DNA of 44,045 nt from Trebouxia sp. TZW2008 (GCA_002118135.1 BDIU01000559.1:1-44045), one strand, 5' to 3'. Positions 33,901-43,700 are shown, counted from the stretch's first letter. Translations and numbers: made by a program. The notes: generated by a model from the letters alone, not told the origin.

Positions 33901-36725
33901 ACCTTCTCCAACATGGCTTGTGACCCGCCACCGTTGAAGGTCAGTGCTGGCTGGCTGCCATTTTTGCTCATTTTTACCTGCCATTCTTGCTCACTCATGC
34001 CTGCATTTCATGCTCATTTGTCCCTGCCACTCTTACTTGTCTTTGCCTGCCATTGTTGCTCATTCGTGCCTTTCTCTCATGCTCATGTGTGGCTGCCATT
34101 CAAGCTCATGCAGCGCTTGCCATTTAGGCTCAGTTTTGCCTGCCACTGTTGCTCATTCGTGCCTGCCATTCATGCTCATGCAGCGCCTGCCATTTAGGCT
34201 CAATTTTGCCTGCCATCGTTGCTCATTCGTGCCTGCCATCCATGCTTATGCAGCGCCTGCCATTCTTGCTCAAGCAGTGCCTGCCATTCTCTGCAGATCT
34301 GTGCCTGTCATTCTTGCTCATCCGTGCTTGCATGATTTGACCACCTGTGCCTGCCACTTCTTCTCAGCCGTGCTGTTGTTTGACAGCTTTACAAATTCTG
34401 CTAGTCCACTGCAAAACACCAGCAAGATGGGAAGAAGAGCATTGTTGCAATGACATGATGCATAAAACTGTATGTATAGACAACATGAGTTTCTCTTCCT
34501 CAGCCCGACATGTCTTTCAAGAACACGCAGCTGCTTACTCGTCCTCTACTAAGCTCCTGTTAAAGTGTCTGCAATAGCGCTGGCTGACAGCTGAGCATTT
34601 GCTGAGCAGGTTTCTTGTAACGATCTACACCTGGAGACAGAGCTGAGCAGCTCGTACCTGCTTGAGAAGCTGAGGTGCAGCTCTGTCAAAGCTGGAATGT
34701 GTGCACCACACCCTAACGGCGATGATGCAGACAGCTGGGTGGATAGTTCGTACCTGATGCAGACTCCCTCAAGGATCAGCAATGGACACAGAGGACAAGG
34801 GAAGTGGAAACGACCATGGTGGTGCGAGATGGTCAGTTCACATTGCAACTCCTGATCACTGCCAACACACATCTGTTGCTTGCTTGGCACATGGTGGCAA
34901 TTTCACTGCATTCAAGCAGGTCCTCAGCAGTCATACATTGAGAGCAGCTTGCATCAATGTTTGATCTCCTTAAGCCCAATGTTTGTTATGCAGATCAGCC
35001 AGGCTCACAGCATGGAAAATGCTCATGAATGCAGCTGTGTCCTTGACAGCAGTTGCAACGGATGTTCACTAATTGCTGCGACTTTCAGGGACAAACAGCT
35101 GAGTCTCGGTATAAGCAGAAGCAGGCGCTGCCAGAAGACCGCAGTAGTAGCATGGAGGTTTTCTTGGTCCGTGCCGTTGAGAAACTGCTGGACAATCATT
35201 TTGGACGTCTTCAACCCACACCTTGGAGCATTCCCTTGACTGCTGAACACTGCTTGAAAGTCCTCAAGGTGACGCACCCAAATACACAACTGCCTACCAT
35301 GATGCACCTGCTGCTGCCTCTTTGACCAAGCTTGCAGGATGCTGATCTGAACGTGACAGATTCGTCAAACAAGATGCTTGCAGTTCCATTGCATTTCCAT
35401 TTGTTTTGCACAACGTCAGTCTTGCAGCCGCATGGTACACGCATAATATGTGCTGATGTTTGGATGCAGCCAATGTCAAAGACCATGTCTGGCTGACAAC
35501 ATTGCTGTGGTGCAACGCAGGATGTGGAGCCAGTGCTGCTGGACTTGCATGTGCGTGCAAGGACCTCAGAGGCTGAACCATTTGGTGAAGACTACATGGA
35601 TGTTGTGCTGCGAGAGCTGCAAGAAGTCTTGAGGACCTGCGAACTGGACTCAACCAGAAGAGCGGTCGCTGGTTGGCTGGCAGCCAAGTCAGGCCTTCCC
35701 CCAGGGATGATGCAAATGGCACGAAGCAACCAGGTACAGCATCAAACTGTTATTGCCTTGTGAAGGACGTCAAAAAGTTGCCATGGCTTCCACCATTTTT
35801 GCAACAAGCAGCATGAGGCAAACACAGTGATTTCTTGATGTAATGACAGTGTTGCTTGCCAAGGAATTTTCGTTACATCCATCCACCAGTCGGAAATACC
35901 ATTGCAGTCAGAGTGCTGTGCTTAATGCCCACTTTCATTACTGGTGCATTGAGAATGTCACTATATCAAGTGGCACTGAAACAAGAAGACTCTGTATGTG
36001 CAAATGTGCGGAGGTACAGATCCCGGATTCACAGCAGTTTGCCTGTGGAGCACTGAGCATGTCTGAGTGTGTACACAGCGCCCACAGCCAAAATGAGACT
36101 GCTGTCACAGGATGAAGAGGAGGCTTCTTTTATGCAGGTGTTTTTGGCCTATATGCACCTCAAAGACGCCAGTGTACCAAGACGCGTTGCCAAACGCTCA
36201 CAAAAAGTTGAGCCAGAACAGCTGCAGTCAAATTTTGCCAAGATGTCTATGTTTGTACACTGTATCAAGGACATTGCAGACGCTGAACTGCACGCAATGG
36301 ACTTGCGCACCATCAGGTACAGTTTGTCTGTGCGTTTATACCGACACATGTTGCCTTGATGTTTCTGGTTGCTTGGCGCATCAGAGTCCATTTTTTCTCC
36401 TATCTATGCTTCTTGTATGATGTGTCATGACTGAGGCCTTTTTTGCGCAACATTTCATGTGCATAAAACTAAGGCGGCATCATCAGAAGCATGTCACAAC
36501 GCTGTATGGAAACTGACCAACAGAGCTCACAACAGTTGGTGCACATATTGCAGGGCCCACTGGCTGCTTGCCCTGCAAGTGGAATGGGAGGCAATCCAGC
36601 TTGAAGTGGGCTTAGCTGAACTTGCTGAGGCTAGGCACCATAGACGCAAGCTGGAATGCATCCAGGATTTGCTGTGCATGAATGTCACTGGCAAGAATGC
36701 GGTCAGCTGGGGTGCACGGGCTTAA
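12219..36725 (+). CDS. Giant multi-exon gene with tandem exon array (gene-level model)
   Basis: Model: N-terminal exon to 12987; 21 array exons of types A, B and C (13303-24306); two A-like exons (24750-24899, 25699-25800); 26100-26126; 26223-26813; 27248-29520; then C-terminal exons 30147-30420, 30661-30857, 31110-31293, 31603-31690, 31980-32113, 32353-32533, 32937-33186, 33732-33939, 34610-34831, 35089-35268, 35521-35733, 35850-35993, 36111-36316, 36554-36725. Phase agrees at every junction in this list. The first half is disordered and repetitive, the last third is non-repetitive. A split into two genes near 29521-30146 is possible: a stop at 29715 and aataaa near 29806 on one side, ATG at 30159 on the other. 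No named family is recognised. Confidence 0.5.
17289..17363 (+). repeat. Dispersed repeat copy 1 in an array intron
   Basis: About 75 bp starting tagacaggctcagcaggcc recurs at 18409-18480 (tagacaggttcagcaggccc), with the shared core ggagcaatca and ctgtctcca or ttgtctcca. It is absent from the other array introns. Confidence 0.6.
18409..18480 (+). repeat. Dispersed repeat copy 2 in an array intron
   Basis: Second copy of the element at 17289-17363. It lies after a type B exon, whereas the first copy lies after a type A exon, so it is not simply explained by unit duplication. Confidence 0.6.
20208..24306 (+). repeat. Type C exons: 2 copies, 168 nt, phase 1/1
   Basis: Exons 20208-20375 and 24139-24306, both 168 nt. 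They share the start G-A-(P/A), Ala-rich middle, the core LL(D)E-L/S-A..PLA, and the end L-(K/E)-R-A-D-(V/I)-(L/E)-G before a gtgag donor. Each copy closes a run of A and B exons, so the whole A..B..C block appears duplicated. Confidence 0.7.
20376..21533 (+). other. Long array intron with decayed array material
   Basis: No intact exon. Around 20990-21070 a lysine-coding remnant (AAGAAGAAGCAAAAG, reading KKKQK) resembles a degenerate type A exon without good splice sites. From about 21370 the sequence matches the flank that normally follows type B exons (aatgccttgtgaccttgtagcaag), although no B exon precedes it. This suggests an array unit lost here. Confidence 0.45.
24750..24899 (+). CDS. 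A-like array exon, diverged (150 nt, phase 1/1)
   Basis: From a ctgcacag acceptor to GCAG|gtgagg. The peptide starts DGEQPQQQEQQERKRKKKV, then RKSKKDSALQAEEPADM. Same basic-then-acidic plan as type A and same phase, but longer and diverged. The intron after it (24900-25698) holds nothing convincing. Confidence 0.6.
25699..25800 (+). CDS. A-like array exon, strongly diverged (102 nt, phase 1/1)
   Basis: From a gttgcag acceptor to TTCAG|gtgaga. The peptide is LDEEEQQRDRPKRMRAVQ, then AEEGDPAGAEDIRAS-G. It keeps the type A length, phase and the S-G ending, but the lysine run has become Arg/Pro/Lys. Confidence 0.6.
26100..26813 (+). CDS. Two exons after the array: a 27-nt microexon and a 591-nt exon
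   Basis: 26100-26126 is a nine-codon-equivalent microexon (AAGTVKSG, phase 1/1, flanked by gctcag and gtgagt). 26223-26813 follows a catgcagcag acceptor with matching phase. It is Ala-rich and helical in the first half (KASKVMHKAAAARAAGQAV), then has a charged segment, RFVELCAKRNRVLREVSHL, followed by HWSELEGQIQECL, which looks like a short coiled coil. Two donors 18 bp apart (after 26813 or 26831) keep the same phase. 25801-26099 is an intron with no other feature. Confidence 0.55.
26959..27102 (+). other. Intronic frame with zinc-ribbon spacing, ending in a stop
   Basis: Within the intron 26832-27247 one frame ends CHTCRGSIIHWAPNLCYLCD followed by TGA at 27100. Cys codons at 27040, 27049, 27085 and 27094 give C-x2-C-x11-C-x2-C. 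A cccag acceptor lies at about 26968. It could be an alternative terminal exon of the array gene, similar in kind to the C-terminus at 11845-11922, or a relic. Confidence 0.3.
27248..29520 (+). CDS. Long (2.3 kb) disordered exon of the giant gene
   Basis: From an aatgcag acceptor (phase 1) to GATCTGCAG|gttgtc (phase 0). About 757 codons rich in Ala, Ser, Gln and Pro. Visible parts: a Gln/Pro-rich start, an acidic serine block (SDSESASSSNSDDESESS, near 27745-27800), a Gln run encoded by CAG repeats (27921-27960), and two copies of R-P-S-W-I-H-P followed by I or V (near 28329 and 28533) that flank FVSQLAQLSAEDKGQAQQRF. Then come 46-residue repeats, a basic patch (KQQRSKRQKHQP) and 29-residue repeats. 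The R-P-S-W-I-H-P motif is the only conserved-looking short sequence. If the donor is not used, the frame ends at TGA 29715. Confidence 0.65.
28534..28990 (+). repeat. 138-bp (46-residue) coding repeats, about 3.3 copies
   Basis: P-S-T-S-Q-A-A-T starts at 28672, 28810 and 28948, exactly 138 bp apart, with a partial earlier copy (STSQTADQDTS). Inside each unit are SRQP and a (L)-(P/N)-(S/G)-K-x-G-A segment. Confidence 0.8.
29109..29340 (+). repeat. 87-bp (29-residue) coding repeats, about 2.7 copies
   Basis: The string agctgaccct occurs at 29124, 29211 and 29298, exactly 87 bp apart. The unit encodes ADPEADEPCT, then TAGLVPAPA, then QGAS. Confidence 0.85.
29840..30055 (+). repeat. Pyrimidine-rich (cact)n/(ccct)n tract in intron 29521-30146
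   Basis: Long stretch of ctcactcactccctcactc-type repeats, almost free of G on this strand. It lies 90-300 bp before the exon at 30147. It gives spurious long ORFs in all three plus frames (Ser/His/Leu/Pro). It could be an intronic simple repeat, or a CT-rich promoter/5' UTR if a second gene starts at ATG 30159. Confidence 0.8.
30147..36725 (+). CDS. Non-repetitive C-terminal region, 14 exons
   Basis: Exons as listed in the gene-level entry; exit phases run 1,0,1,1,0,1,2,0,0,0,0,0,2, then stop TAA at 36723-36725. Unlike the array this part looks globular. Legible segments: CHYREPKLFPGETPLQCEQL, EVELQKRYEMFDNVGRTSLW, VLFLPYFVKRLHAVLPMNQA, YIGTSIPGDTEMGQLFST, ATFVLFAPFGPAIKATAF, LEMYLEEGIPLVCYMRDKGF, VFLVRAVEKLLDNHFGRLQP, RYIHPPVGNTIAVRVLCLMP and LALQVEWEAIQLEVGLAELA. 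The end of exon 31110-31293 (GCAC|gtgctt) is the weakest site. A possible extra exon at 34500 (PDMSFKNTQLL) is not needed by phase. I recognise no family. Confidence 0.6.
31290..31450 (+). repeat. About 48-bp tandem repeats at the 3' edge of exon 31110-31293
   Basis: Units begin with a variant of gggcatctgcttcctgc (near 31288, 31333, 31379, 31425). The first unit includes the last bases of the exon (atgggcacgtgcttcctgcc), so the putative donor sits in the first copy and similar sites recur downstream. Confidence 0.65.
33940..34345 (+). repeat. Intronic minisatellite based on tgcctgccatt and gctcattcgtgcc
   Basis: More than ten variable units combining tgccattcttgctca, ttcgtgcctgcc and atgcagcgcctgcc fill most of the intron 33940-34609. 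The long plus-strand ORFs here (Cys/His/Leu-rich) are repeats, not coding. Confidence 0.75.
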
Positions 36726-37354
36726 ATGCACAGAAATTGTGCTAGTTATGCTGTGTGCACACATCATTGCTAACCAGCAATTTGCAAGCACATGGCAGAC
36801 TGCATTTACAACAGCATGATGTATACAGGCAAAAGTCGCGTGTTGCAGCTGTATTATATTAGAGGTTGTGGTGTACTTTATAGTACCCCATTAAACCATA
36901 TCTACAGATGCTTTAGCACTAAACATGCCAATGTCGCCATCACTTTTGGATTGCCTTAATGGCTTGTTGACTGGAGTGTTGTTCATGTAGACATTGAGTA
37001 CTTTGTTTCGCCCGTGACCCAAACCCAGTTTTGCAAGGTACTATCAAGTTTCTGTAGTAGAGCAACACACAAGTAGCAGCAGCAGATTGTACAGAAAGTC
37101 AGTTGAGCCATGCTAAACAGCGTTAGGCGCCTTTCAGGTAGCACAAGCGTAAACAATTCGTCTGAGGTCAGCATTTTTCATAGTATGTGGGAATTTGTCC
37201 CACTCATTGCCCCTTGCTTCGGACTTCACTGCAGCTGTTCGGTAACCTGCTCCATGATGTATGGATTGCGCTTACATAAGGCTCAAGGCCGCTTTCATCT
37301 TGCAATGCACGACTTGTATGTTGTTATGCAATCAAGCAATTTGCACTGCTCCAG
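36726..37354 (+). other. Gap after the giant gene; candidate start codon at 37110
   Basis: No convincing exon. An ATG at 37110 gives MLNSVRRLSG before a TTTCAG|gtagca donor; the basic, hydroxylated start resembles an organelle-targeting peptide, but one short exon is weak evidence. Confidence 0.25.
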
Positions 37355-37497
37355 AAGAGCGCAGGCTGTGTCATGTGATGCTTTCAGACTGGACTGAGCT
37401 TCAGATTCACTTGCGTAGCATTGCCAAAGCCGCACGTCACATTCTTTCGCTGCGTAAAGCAGGAGACCCCTGCCATTGCTGCTGTGTACACTCAGAG
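37355..37497 (+). CDS. Candidate exon of a plus-strand gene, function unknown
   Basis: From a ctccag acceptor to TCAGAG|gtatgt. The peptide reads EERRLCHVMLSDWTELQIHL, then RSIAKAARHILSLRKAG, then a Cys cluster, CHCCCVHSE. From about 37463 a second frame also looks coding (ETPAIAAVYTQRYVNSM, to a stop at 37624), so either the splice model is wrong or a small indel is present. Further fragments on the same strand lie at 37831-37980 (for example QFESFESSLESFP before CCT|gtaaga). Confidence 0.35.
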
Positions 37498-38164
37498 GTA
37501 TGTCAATTCCATGACAAAGAGCGCAACGGCTGCACATACACAAGGACTACTGCGCCACCAGAGCGTCGCTGTTGTTTGCGCCGATGCACATGCACAAAAG
37601 AACCTACATCACCTGTGCTCTTGACCAGCGCACATTTTGCAGCCAACAGCAACAAGCAAGGATCATTATGGCAGGAACAGGCTATGCAAGCGGCATAGTG
37701 CAGAGTGTGGTATGAGCCCTTATCATGCTCAGTCATGAAGCTTACCCTTCAAGAGTGCAGCCTTTTTGTGGCTCCCATATTGACCAACAACATAAGCAAG
37801 ACTGCAATGTTTGTCACTCCTTTTCGCAGGGCTTGATAAAAACTGCAATGTGTCAGGAGGCTAATATTGTTGACAGTATTTGCCATTTTGCAACGCTATT
37901 TGGGAAGTATTCAAACCTGTTGTTTGCCTGCAGCATTGCTGCAGTTTGAATCCTTTGAGAGCAGTTTAGAAAGCTTTCCTGTAAGAGCTGTTTGCATACA
38001 ATTGTGGACAGCACAGTACAATACCTTGCATATCTTGCTGATTCCGAGTCCAAGCCCTTTGTGATAGATAGATAGTGTCGCTTGCGCATACAGCAGGTGA
38101 ACACACGGACAGGCTTCAACTTTCACACCATTGTTGCTTGAACATCACAGGCGTAAGGAAGTGA

Positions 38165-38490
38165 ATTACGTGCTGCATTGAGATGCTCTTGTCGAGCCAG
38201 TGACGGCAGAAGAGCTTACACTGTCGCTGCACAGGCAGTTTCAACAGTATTAGTATCCCTTCTTGAGGGGCAGCAAGTCGGCTCCCAGCACAGGTGACAG
38301 CAACGGCTGAGCAGCATACGATTGCTATCGAGAGGACGGAGTGCAACGCGTGCTTGTCGAACACTACGTGCGTCAACGCTCACTGAACGCAACCGAAGCA
38401 AAGTTCGTTCGGCTCAAACTCAAGGACGGTCCCGGGTTTGGCGACGAACGAAAAGAGCGCAACGAACGACCGTGTCTGCCAATGTGCTAA
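38165..38490 (+). pseudogene. CpG-rich coding-like segment with two in-frame stops
   Basis: One frame reads VEPVTAEELTLSLHRQFQQY, a TAG, 18 codons, a TGA, then EDGVQRVLVEHYVRQRSLN, then TEAKFVRLKLKDGPGFGDER to a stop at about 38490. CpG density is far above the surroundings (cgaacgaccg, acgtgcgtcaacgctc). It may be a decayed gene, two exons around a short intron whose phases I could not match, or a CpG-island 5' region with chance frames. No family is recognised. From 38491 to about 39300 I see no gene; a short minus-strand ATG frame ending at a CCAG|gtgagc donor near 38930-39028 is too weak to call. Confidence 0.35.
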
Positions 38491-39300
38491 ATGACGAACC
38501 AGCGGGTGTAAAATCTTCCCTCCTAAGCCGGTGCTGGCTTGCAAGTGCTTTCAGTGCATTCATGAGACTGCAACACAGCATGCACAAGCAATCATGCATA
38601 TCACAACAAATCTAGATAGCATTACCTTTGCATCATTTGCAAGCCATCATCACAATCATCAGTGTCCTCTCAGACTGTAGTCACTGACATGTTGGCATGC
38701 TCATCATTCAACTTCAAAGCTAGTACTCAGTCATTGCAAGCATAATGTGATGTTTCAAGATCAAAACTGTGCGGCACAGATGATTTTCTGCAAAGCTCCA
38801 CTGTGAGATGCACTTGCTGGCAGGACATGTCACTGATACAAAGTGACTGAAGACATGAGGACTCAAACTTCTCCAGCTGGAACAATGCTGCAAGAGCACC
38901 TGACACTCAGAAGCTGTGCCGCTCACCTGGCAACCTGGCAGATATCCGCATAACATCAGCACAAGCCTGAAATTGACCTGTCCTGAAGTAAACCATACCC
39001 TGCCACCATTTGCTCTGGTTTGTGGCATGGTCTGCTGCTAGCTCATGAGTGGCAAACCATCACTGCCCAAGCTTGAAAAAGCTTGTTTCTGCATGAGGGT
39101 GCTGATGATTGCATCAAAGCAAAACTATGCAAACATTGCTCGATGATCAGTCCCTATGCAGCTGCTGAATCATGCTTCCAATAAGGAACACACACGAAGT
39201 TGCATCTGAGGAAGGCTTTGGCAAGTGGCACTGAGCACAGCTTGTCAAGACAGGTTCTCAGATGTGCGCAAGCTAGGGCCAAGTTGCACGTACAACATGA

Positions 39301-39917
39301 ACGCTGTTCAAAGTTTGTACTGAGTCAACTGAGCGCGTCCAGCGTGCCGTGAGTCGCTTAACATCAGGTGTGCTACCGCTGGAGTTCTGGAAAGTGCTAC
39401 ACCTTTTGGTGTCGTGTCACAACAGCTTGCCTGTGCAAGCAGCACCACAATCCAATGTATGGAAATCAATAATGACAACTCATACGCCACAGAGGGTTTA
39501 TTGAAACTGTGTGTAGACTAGTGGCTCTTCCAAGAATATTCTGGAGGCTGCAAAGCCTGGGTACATGCTTGACCACTGGGACAAATGCAGCATGCCATCT
39601 GCCTAGCTAAATGAGCTGCAACTGACAAATCACAAACACTGTGCTTTGCGATTTTGTGCAGCCACATGCCACGTCCTTTCAGACCAGACTGTACAAGCCT
39701 TGTATGCACTTTGGTGGCATCAACCGCATCTCTGTGCCATATGCTGAGGGCCCTGCCTACGCAAGTTCCTGAGATGTGCAGGCAGCTGCCTCATTGGTAA
39801 CACCTGCACTACCACTTGCAAAGCTTTGGATGCAAGGTCTTGCAGGATATTGCACTACTTGCGACAAGGGCAAGATTTTTACAACTCTTTGCTCTAATTA
39901 TGATGTGTACATGCTGA
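39301..39917 (+). mobile_element. Decayed Ty1/copia-like pol relic (integrase, perhaps RT)
   Basis: An open frame at 39301-39504 has the order ERVQR, then LPLEFW, then HNSLP, then PQSNVW, then HTPQRVY. This matches the copia integrase pattern E-R-x-N-R ... L-P-x2-F-W ... N-R-x-P ... P-x-E-x-W ... R-V-F-G, with a shorter gap between the first two blocks. At 39780-39917 another frame reads RQLPHW, a stop, then LHYHLQSFGCK and D-I-A-L-L, like the copia RT block K-Q-A-P-R-x-W ... L-x3-L-Q-S-x-G-F ... D-x-x-L. Frames are shifted and interrupted, so it is not functional. LTRs were not found next to it. Confidence 0.45.
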
Positions 39918-40086
39918 GCCTTTGAGCGCAAGCCACTGACCAATGACGTTGTGACAAAGACGTACAAAGTGGAGCTGTATTGCAACCGCATAGCATCTTA
40001 TGCCGTTGCATCATAGGCAAAAGCTGGACATGGTGACTTTGTGTCGCTTGTAAACAAAGTGCTTTGACCTGGTGTTTTAACATTTG

Positions 40087-40263
40087 CTACAGAGGGGTCA
40101 CCTCAGCTTCATCATCGCTCTCTGTAACCTTGCCAAGACTTGCAACATGGCAGACATCCAAAACATCTGCTGCACCATCTCCATTCTTGTGATCAGCCTT
40201 TGAATTGGCTTGCAACTGCGCGTCTGCAACAACATGGCCGCAGCCCTGACTTGTCATCAGCAC
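40087..40263 (-). CDS. Candidate terminal exon of a minus-strand gene
   Basis: From a gcctcag acceptor to a TAG at 40087. The peptide includes VVADAQLQANSKADHKNGDG and ends GKVTESDDEAEVTPL. The composition is coding-like and acidic. It lies beyond the stop of the minus gene at 40763, so it would be an alternative last exon or another gene. A donor at GCTGAG|gtgacc near its end is also possible. 40264-40639 holds nothing I can support. Confidence 0.35.
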   Translation of the reverse strand: MLMTSQGCGHVVADAQLQANSKADHKNGDGAADVLDVCHVASLGKVTESDDEAEVTPL

Positions 40264-40639
40264 CTGAGGCAAGTGGCTGCAGCTTCAGGCATAGGCGCCT
40301 CCTCTTGTGCTTTGTCATGGCCTGCCCTGTAGGACTTGCTTCACCCTACGCACAACAAGCACATTGCACAAGCTATGTGCAACGTGAGCATGGCTGCAAT
40401 ATTGCTGGTCTGGGCACTGTCAAGTCTATTTGAGCAAACTGCAGAAGCACACATGCTTGTATTTTTGCATGATCAGATAACTTGACAACAAAATGTCATA
40501 ACATTGACGCACACTTTGCACGAGCCAAACATGGTGACATTATGATATCACGCTGAGCTAGAGTAAGCACATGAGCATCAAATCACCCTCCTTGCAAGGC
40601 TTGTGCTAAGATCATTGGAATTCCTTGCTCTGCTGCCAG

Positions 40640-40766
40640 AGTTTTGTGGACTATGTCAGATGCATGTGAGGCACAGGAGCCGTTCCCAATTGCTGCTGTT
40701 CAAGTGATGACAGAACTAGTGCGTACCTTTGCTGACTTGGATGGAGCAGACAAGGATGCCTTCTAA
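40640..40766 (+). CDS. Short plus-strand terminal exon
   Basis: From a gctgccag acceptor, one base of a split codon, then VLWTMSDACEAQEPFPIAAV, then QVMTELVRTFADLDGADKDA-F and TAA at 40764-40766. It is too short for long-ORF detection but coding-like. An internal ATG at 40654 could also start a 37-residue peptide. Upstream exons were not identified; the intervening region contains the copia relic. Its stop overlaps the stop of the opposing gene. Confidence 0.4.
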
Positions 40767-43700
40767 TCAGCAGTTGGCAGCACCGGCGCATCATGTCTAG
40801 CATCAGCAGCCTCTGCTGGAAGCCATTCAGCAACTGCTGACGGTGGCACATGCTCACTGCTTGGCAACACTGCAGCTGTGGCTAATGTCTGCTTCCTGCT
40901 GCTTTGCTCAAGGTGCGCAGGGCTTCTGACAGCAGGGCTGTTTGAGGCAGCATAAGGCTTTGCATCTCTCAGACTAGCTGAAAACACAGGGAGTGTGGGG
41001 CTTGCTTGCATGTCAGCTGGTGGTTGTGGTTGCTGGCCTTCAGAAGGAGCAGCACTGTCTGGCTGGTACAACATATGCTGAACTGTAGCGTACGTGACTT
41101 GGCTGGTGTCAGGCTCAGTTGGAACGGTCTCCTCCCTAGCTTCAGCAATCACTGCTAGACTGGGATTAGGAAGGGCATCAGTAGCAGGCTCAGCATGGCT
41201 GAGAGCGTTGCTCAGCAGCTCCAAGCGGCTGGGTTGTCTCTGTTCCAGTATAGCTGATGAGGGAGGCATGCCGTTATCTGCACATAGCGGCTTGCTTGTG
41301 CGCCTGCAAAGAAGCAGGTCTTGAGAGGAAGCTGCAAGCCAATTGCTTAGATGATAGCATGTTCAAGGGAGTACAGAACAAAAATGAGATTTGGCGCATC
41401 AATGTGCATTGTGTACATCTCTTTCAACAATGCACTGTGCGCATGTCAATGCCTTTGACATATATGCAGCATTGTCAGGGTGGTTTTGGTACCCTTATTT
41501 CATACTCTTTGCCAAATTTGGGGGTAGCACCTGCCCATTGGAGCCTTGTGTGCTGCATTCTGTAGCCAACCTTGGTTTGTAGGCCTTGTGCCAATGTCAA
41601 ATGTGTTCACTGCATAAAAATAACATCAAGATCTCAGAGCTCATCACAATGCAGCCATCATTGTGTTGAGGAAATCTTTACTCAACATTTCAGGTCTGCA
41701 GCAATTTCTTCTTGTCAGGACACTTGTGCTCACTGTCTTATTGTACGGACAATGCAATTAGGAACATATTGCTACATTCTGACTGCATTGTTACCCAAGC
41801 AAGGTGATACAATCAAAGGGCAACTTGATTGGTACCCAAGGCAGTGTTTACTGTAGTGGCTGGATGTGGAATATACTCTGCAACTAGCTTGCTTAGATTG
41901 GGCACGCCCGTCTGACAACAGGGGGTTAGTTGCTACTCTGAAGCAGCTGTTACAGTTATCAGGGAACTTGTTTGTACAAAGATAGCAGCAGTGGTGGAGA
42001 GATGTGCACCTGGTGCAACAGCTACGTCAGTTGGAAACAGTGCGTGTGCATCGTCATCTGGCGTAGCTTCATTCTCCAGCTCTTGCATGGTAGGGATGTG
42101 ACCTACGCAAGCATACACTTGTTAGGAGACATACGCATACCTGTATTATGGAAGTTCTATGCATGCACCTACGGTGCGCTACGGTCAAGCACACACACCT
42201 CAGAGGGTAGGCTTGTTGCAAAAGCAACAACAAGCAATCTTAGTTGGCTGAAGGCATTTAAAGCAACTCATGCCTAGACATAACTTGTTATAATGTACAA
42301 ATAGAGCTCAGGGGCTGAGTTCCATTGCAATGTGTATGTTTGGCTGCTGTACATAATTGTTGGCTGAACATCATGTCAAGTGTGCAATGCACTTGGTCAA
42401 GGACAAACCAAAGGCTAGGTGCCGCCTAGGCCCAAGGCGAGAGGATGTGACTTCCTCGTGCGCTTTGTTGGCTGTTCCAGGGATAGCATCTGAGTCCTCA
42501 TTGGAGCTAGGACTCGCTCTCAAGTCAGATGCTCTGCAGTCAACAAGGACAACAATCAATGTTGACAACAAGCTCATATGTAACAAATCAAAGTGAAGAA
42601 TACTAGCCCATAGATCATACTGGATGCCAAGCAATGGCCGCTATGTTGCATCATCTGGCTCAATCACACTTTGCAAAATCCAATTGTTGAAGCCATGCTG
42701 CCAAGCCACAGAGTTAGCCAATTAGTCAGCAGCATAGACATTTGCGGCATACAAGTCATCTCAGTTCTGTTCTGTCCATGACGTGCAGAAGTTGAACTGC
42801 TTAGTACACTTGCTTATGTTGTCAAGTGCATTTGTGTCCAGTCCTTGACTCTAGCAGGCAGAAAAAACAAATGATGGTTGGCATTAGCTCGTCATGTCCA
42901 TGTTAGCAAAACACCAGCGTGCTGCAGTCACATGCACACATAGAAAATGGCCTGGTAATGTTCAAAACTCTGCAGAGCTGCAGCTTTTTTGCTTGCAACG
43001 CACACCTGATGCGCTTGGGCGGCGATGTCTCAAGTTTCTTCCCATCTTTTCTTTTCTTCCCTGCAAAGCAAACTAGACTCAGCATTGGTATCACTACACT
43101 GAGGCTTGTCTACACCAGCTGTTGCCTGCAAGTGCAATCATGGTTGTACTGGTGCATAGGAAAAACAAGCAACAGCTCATAGAACTCGAGAAAGAGCGAT
43201 GAACTGACTATATATGTTGCATGCTTTGTGCAGTCGATGATTCAGCATGCATGTTTTGTCAAGCCTGTTGTATTGTGCTGGCAAGGCAGGTCTAGAAGGC
43301 AACTTGCCTGCCTTGTCTAGCTTTGAGTCAGTCCTCATTCCAGCCTTTGGGTTCCACTTGATCTGCCGTCCACCCCCTAGCTTGCGTCTACAAACATGAG
43401 CAAGTGAAGTGTACATAAATTGGCATAGCGATATTTCCGTTTAATGCAAGGACTCTGTAGTGTTTGTGCTATCTAGTCCAGAATTGCTGCCATGGCGCGC
43501 TCTGTCTCACACGTTGCAAGCATGTCTTTTCTATGACAAAATTTAACTTGAACCACAAAGGGATTACAATGCAAAAAAGCCCATGCTGGCAAACAGCCTT
43601 CATGCTCAAGTCATTTTGGGAATACAGAAACTCAGCAGAAGGCAGTTGCATGGCCTCAAGATTCACAAGATGGTAGAAAATACCTAACATACAGCACAAA

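Noticed and set aside
33944..34453. 169-codon plus-strand ORF rich in Cys, His and Leu
   Set aside because: It is an intronic minisatellite read through; no splice or start support.
39661..39747. ALYALWW as the copia RT motif LYGLKQ
   Set aside because: It lies about 30 codons before the better Q-L-P-H-W and L-x3-L-Q-S-x-G-C match, too far for the normal spacing, and in another frame.
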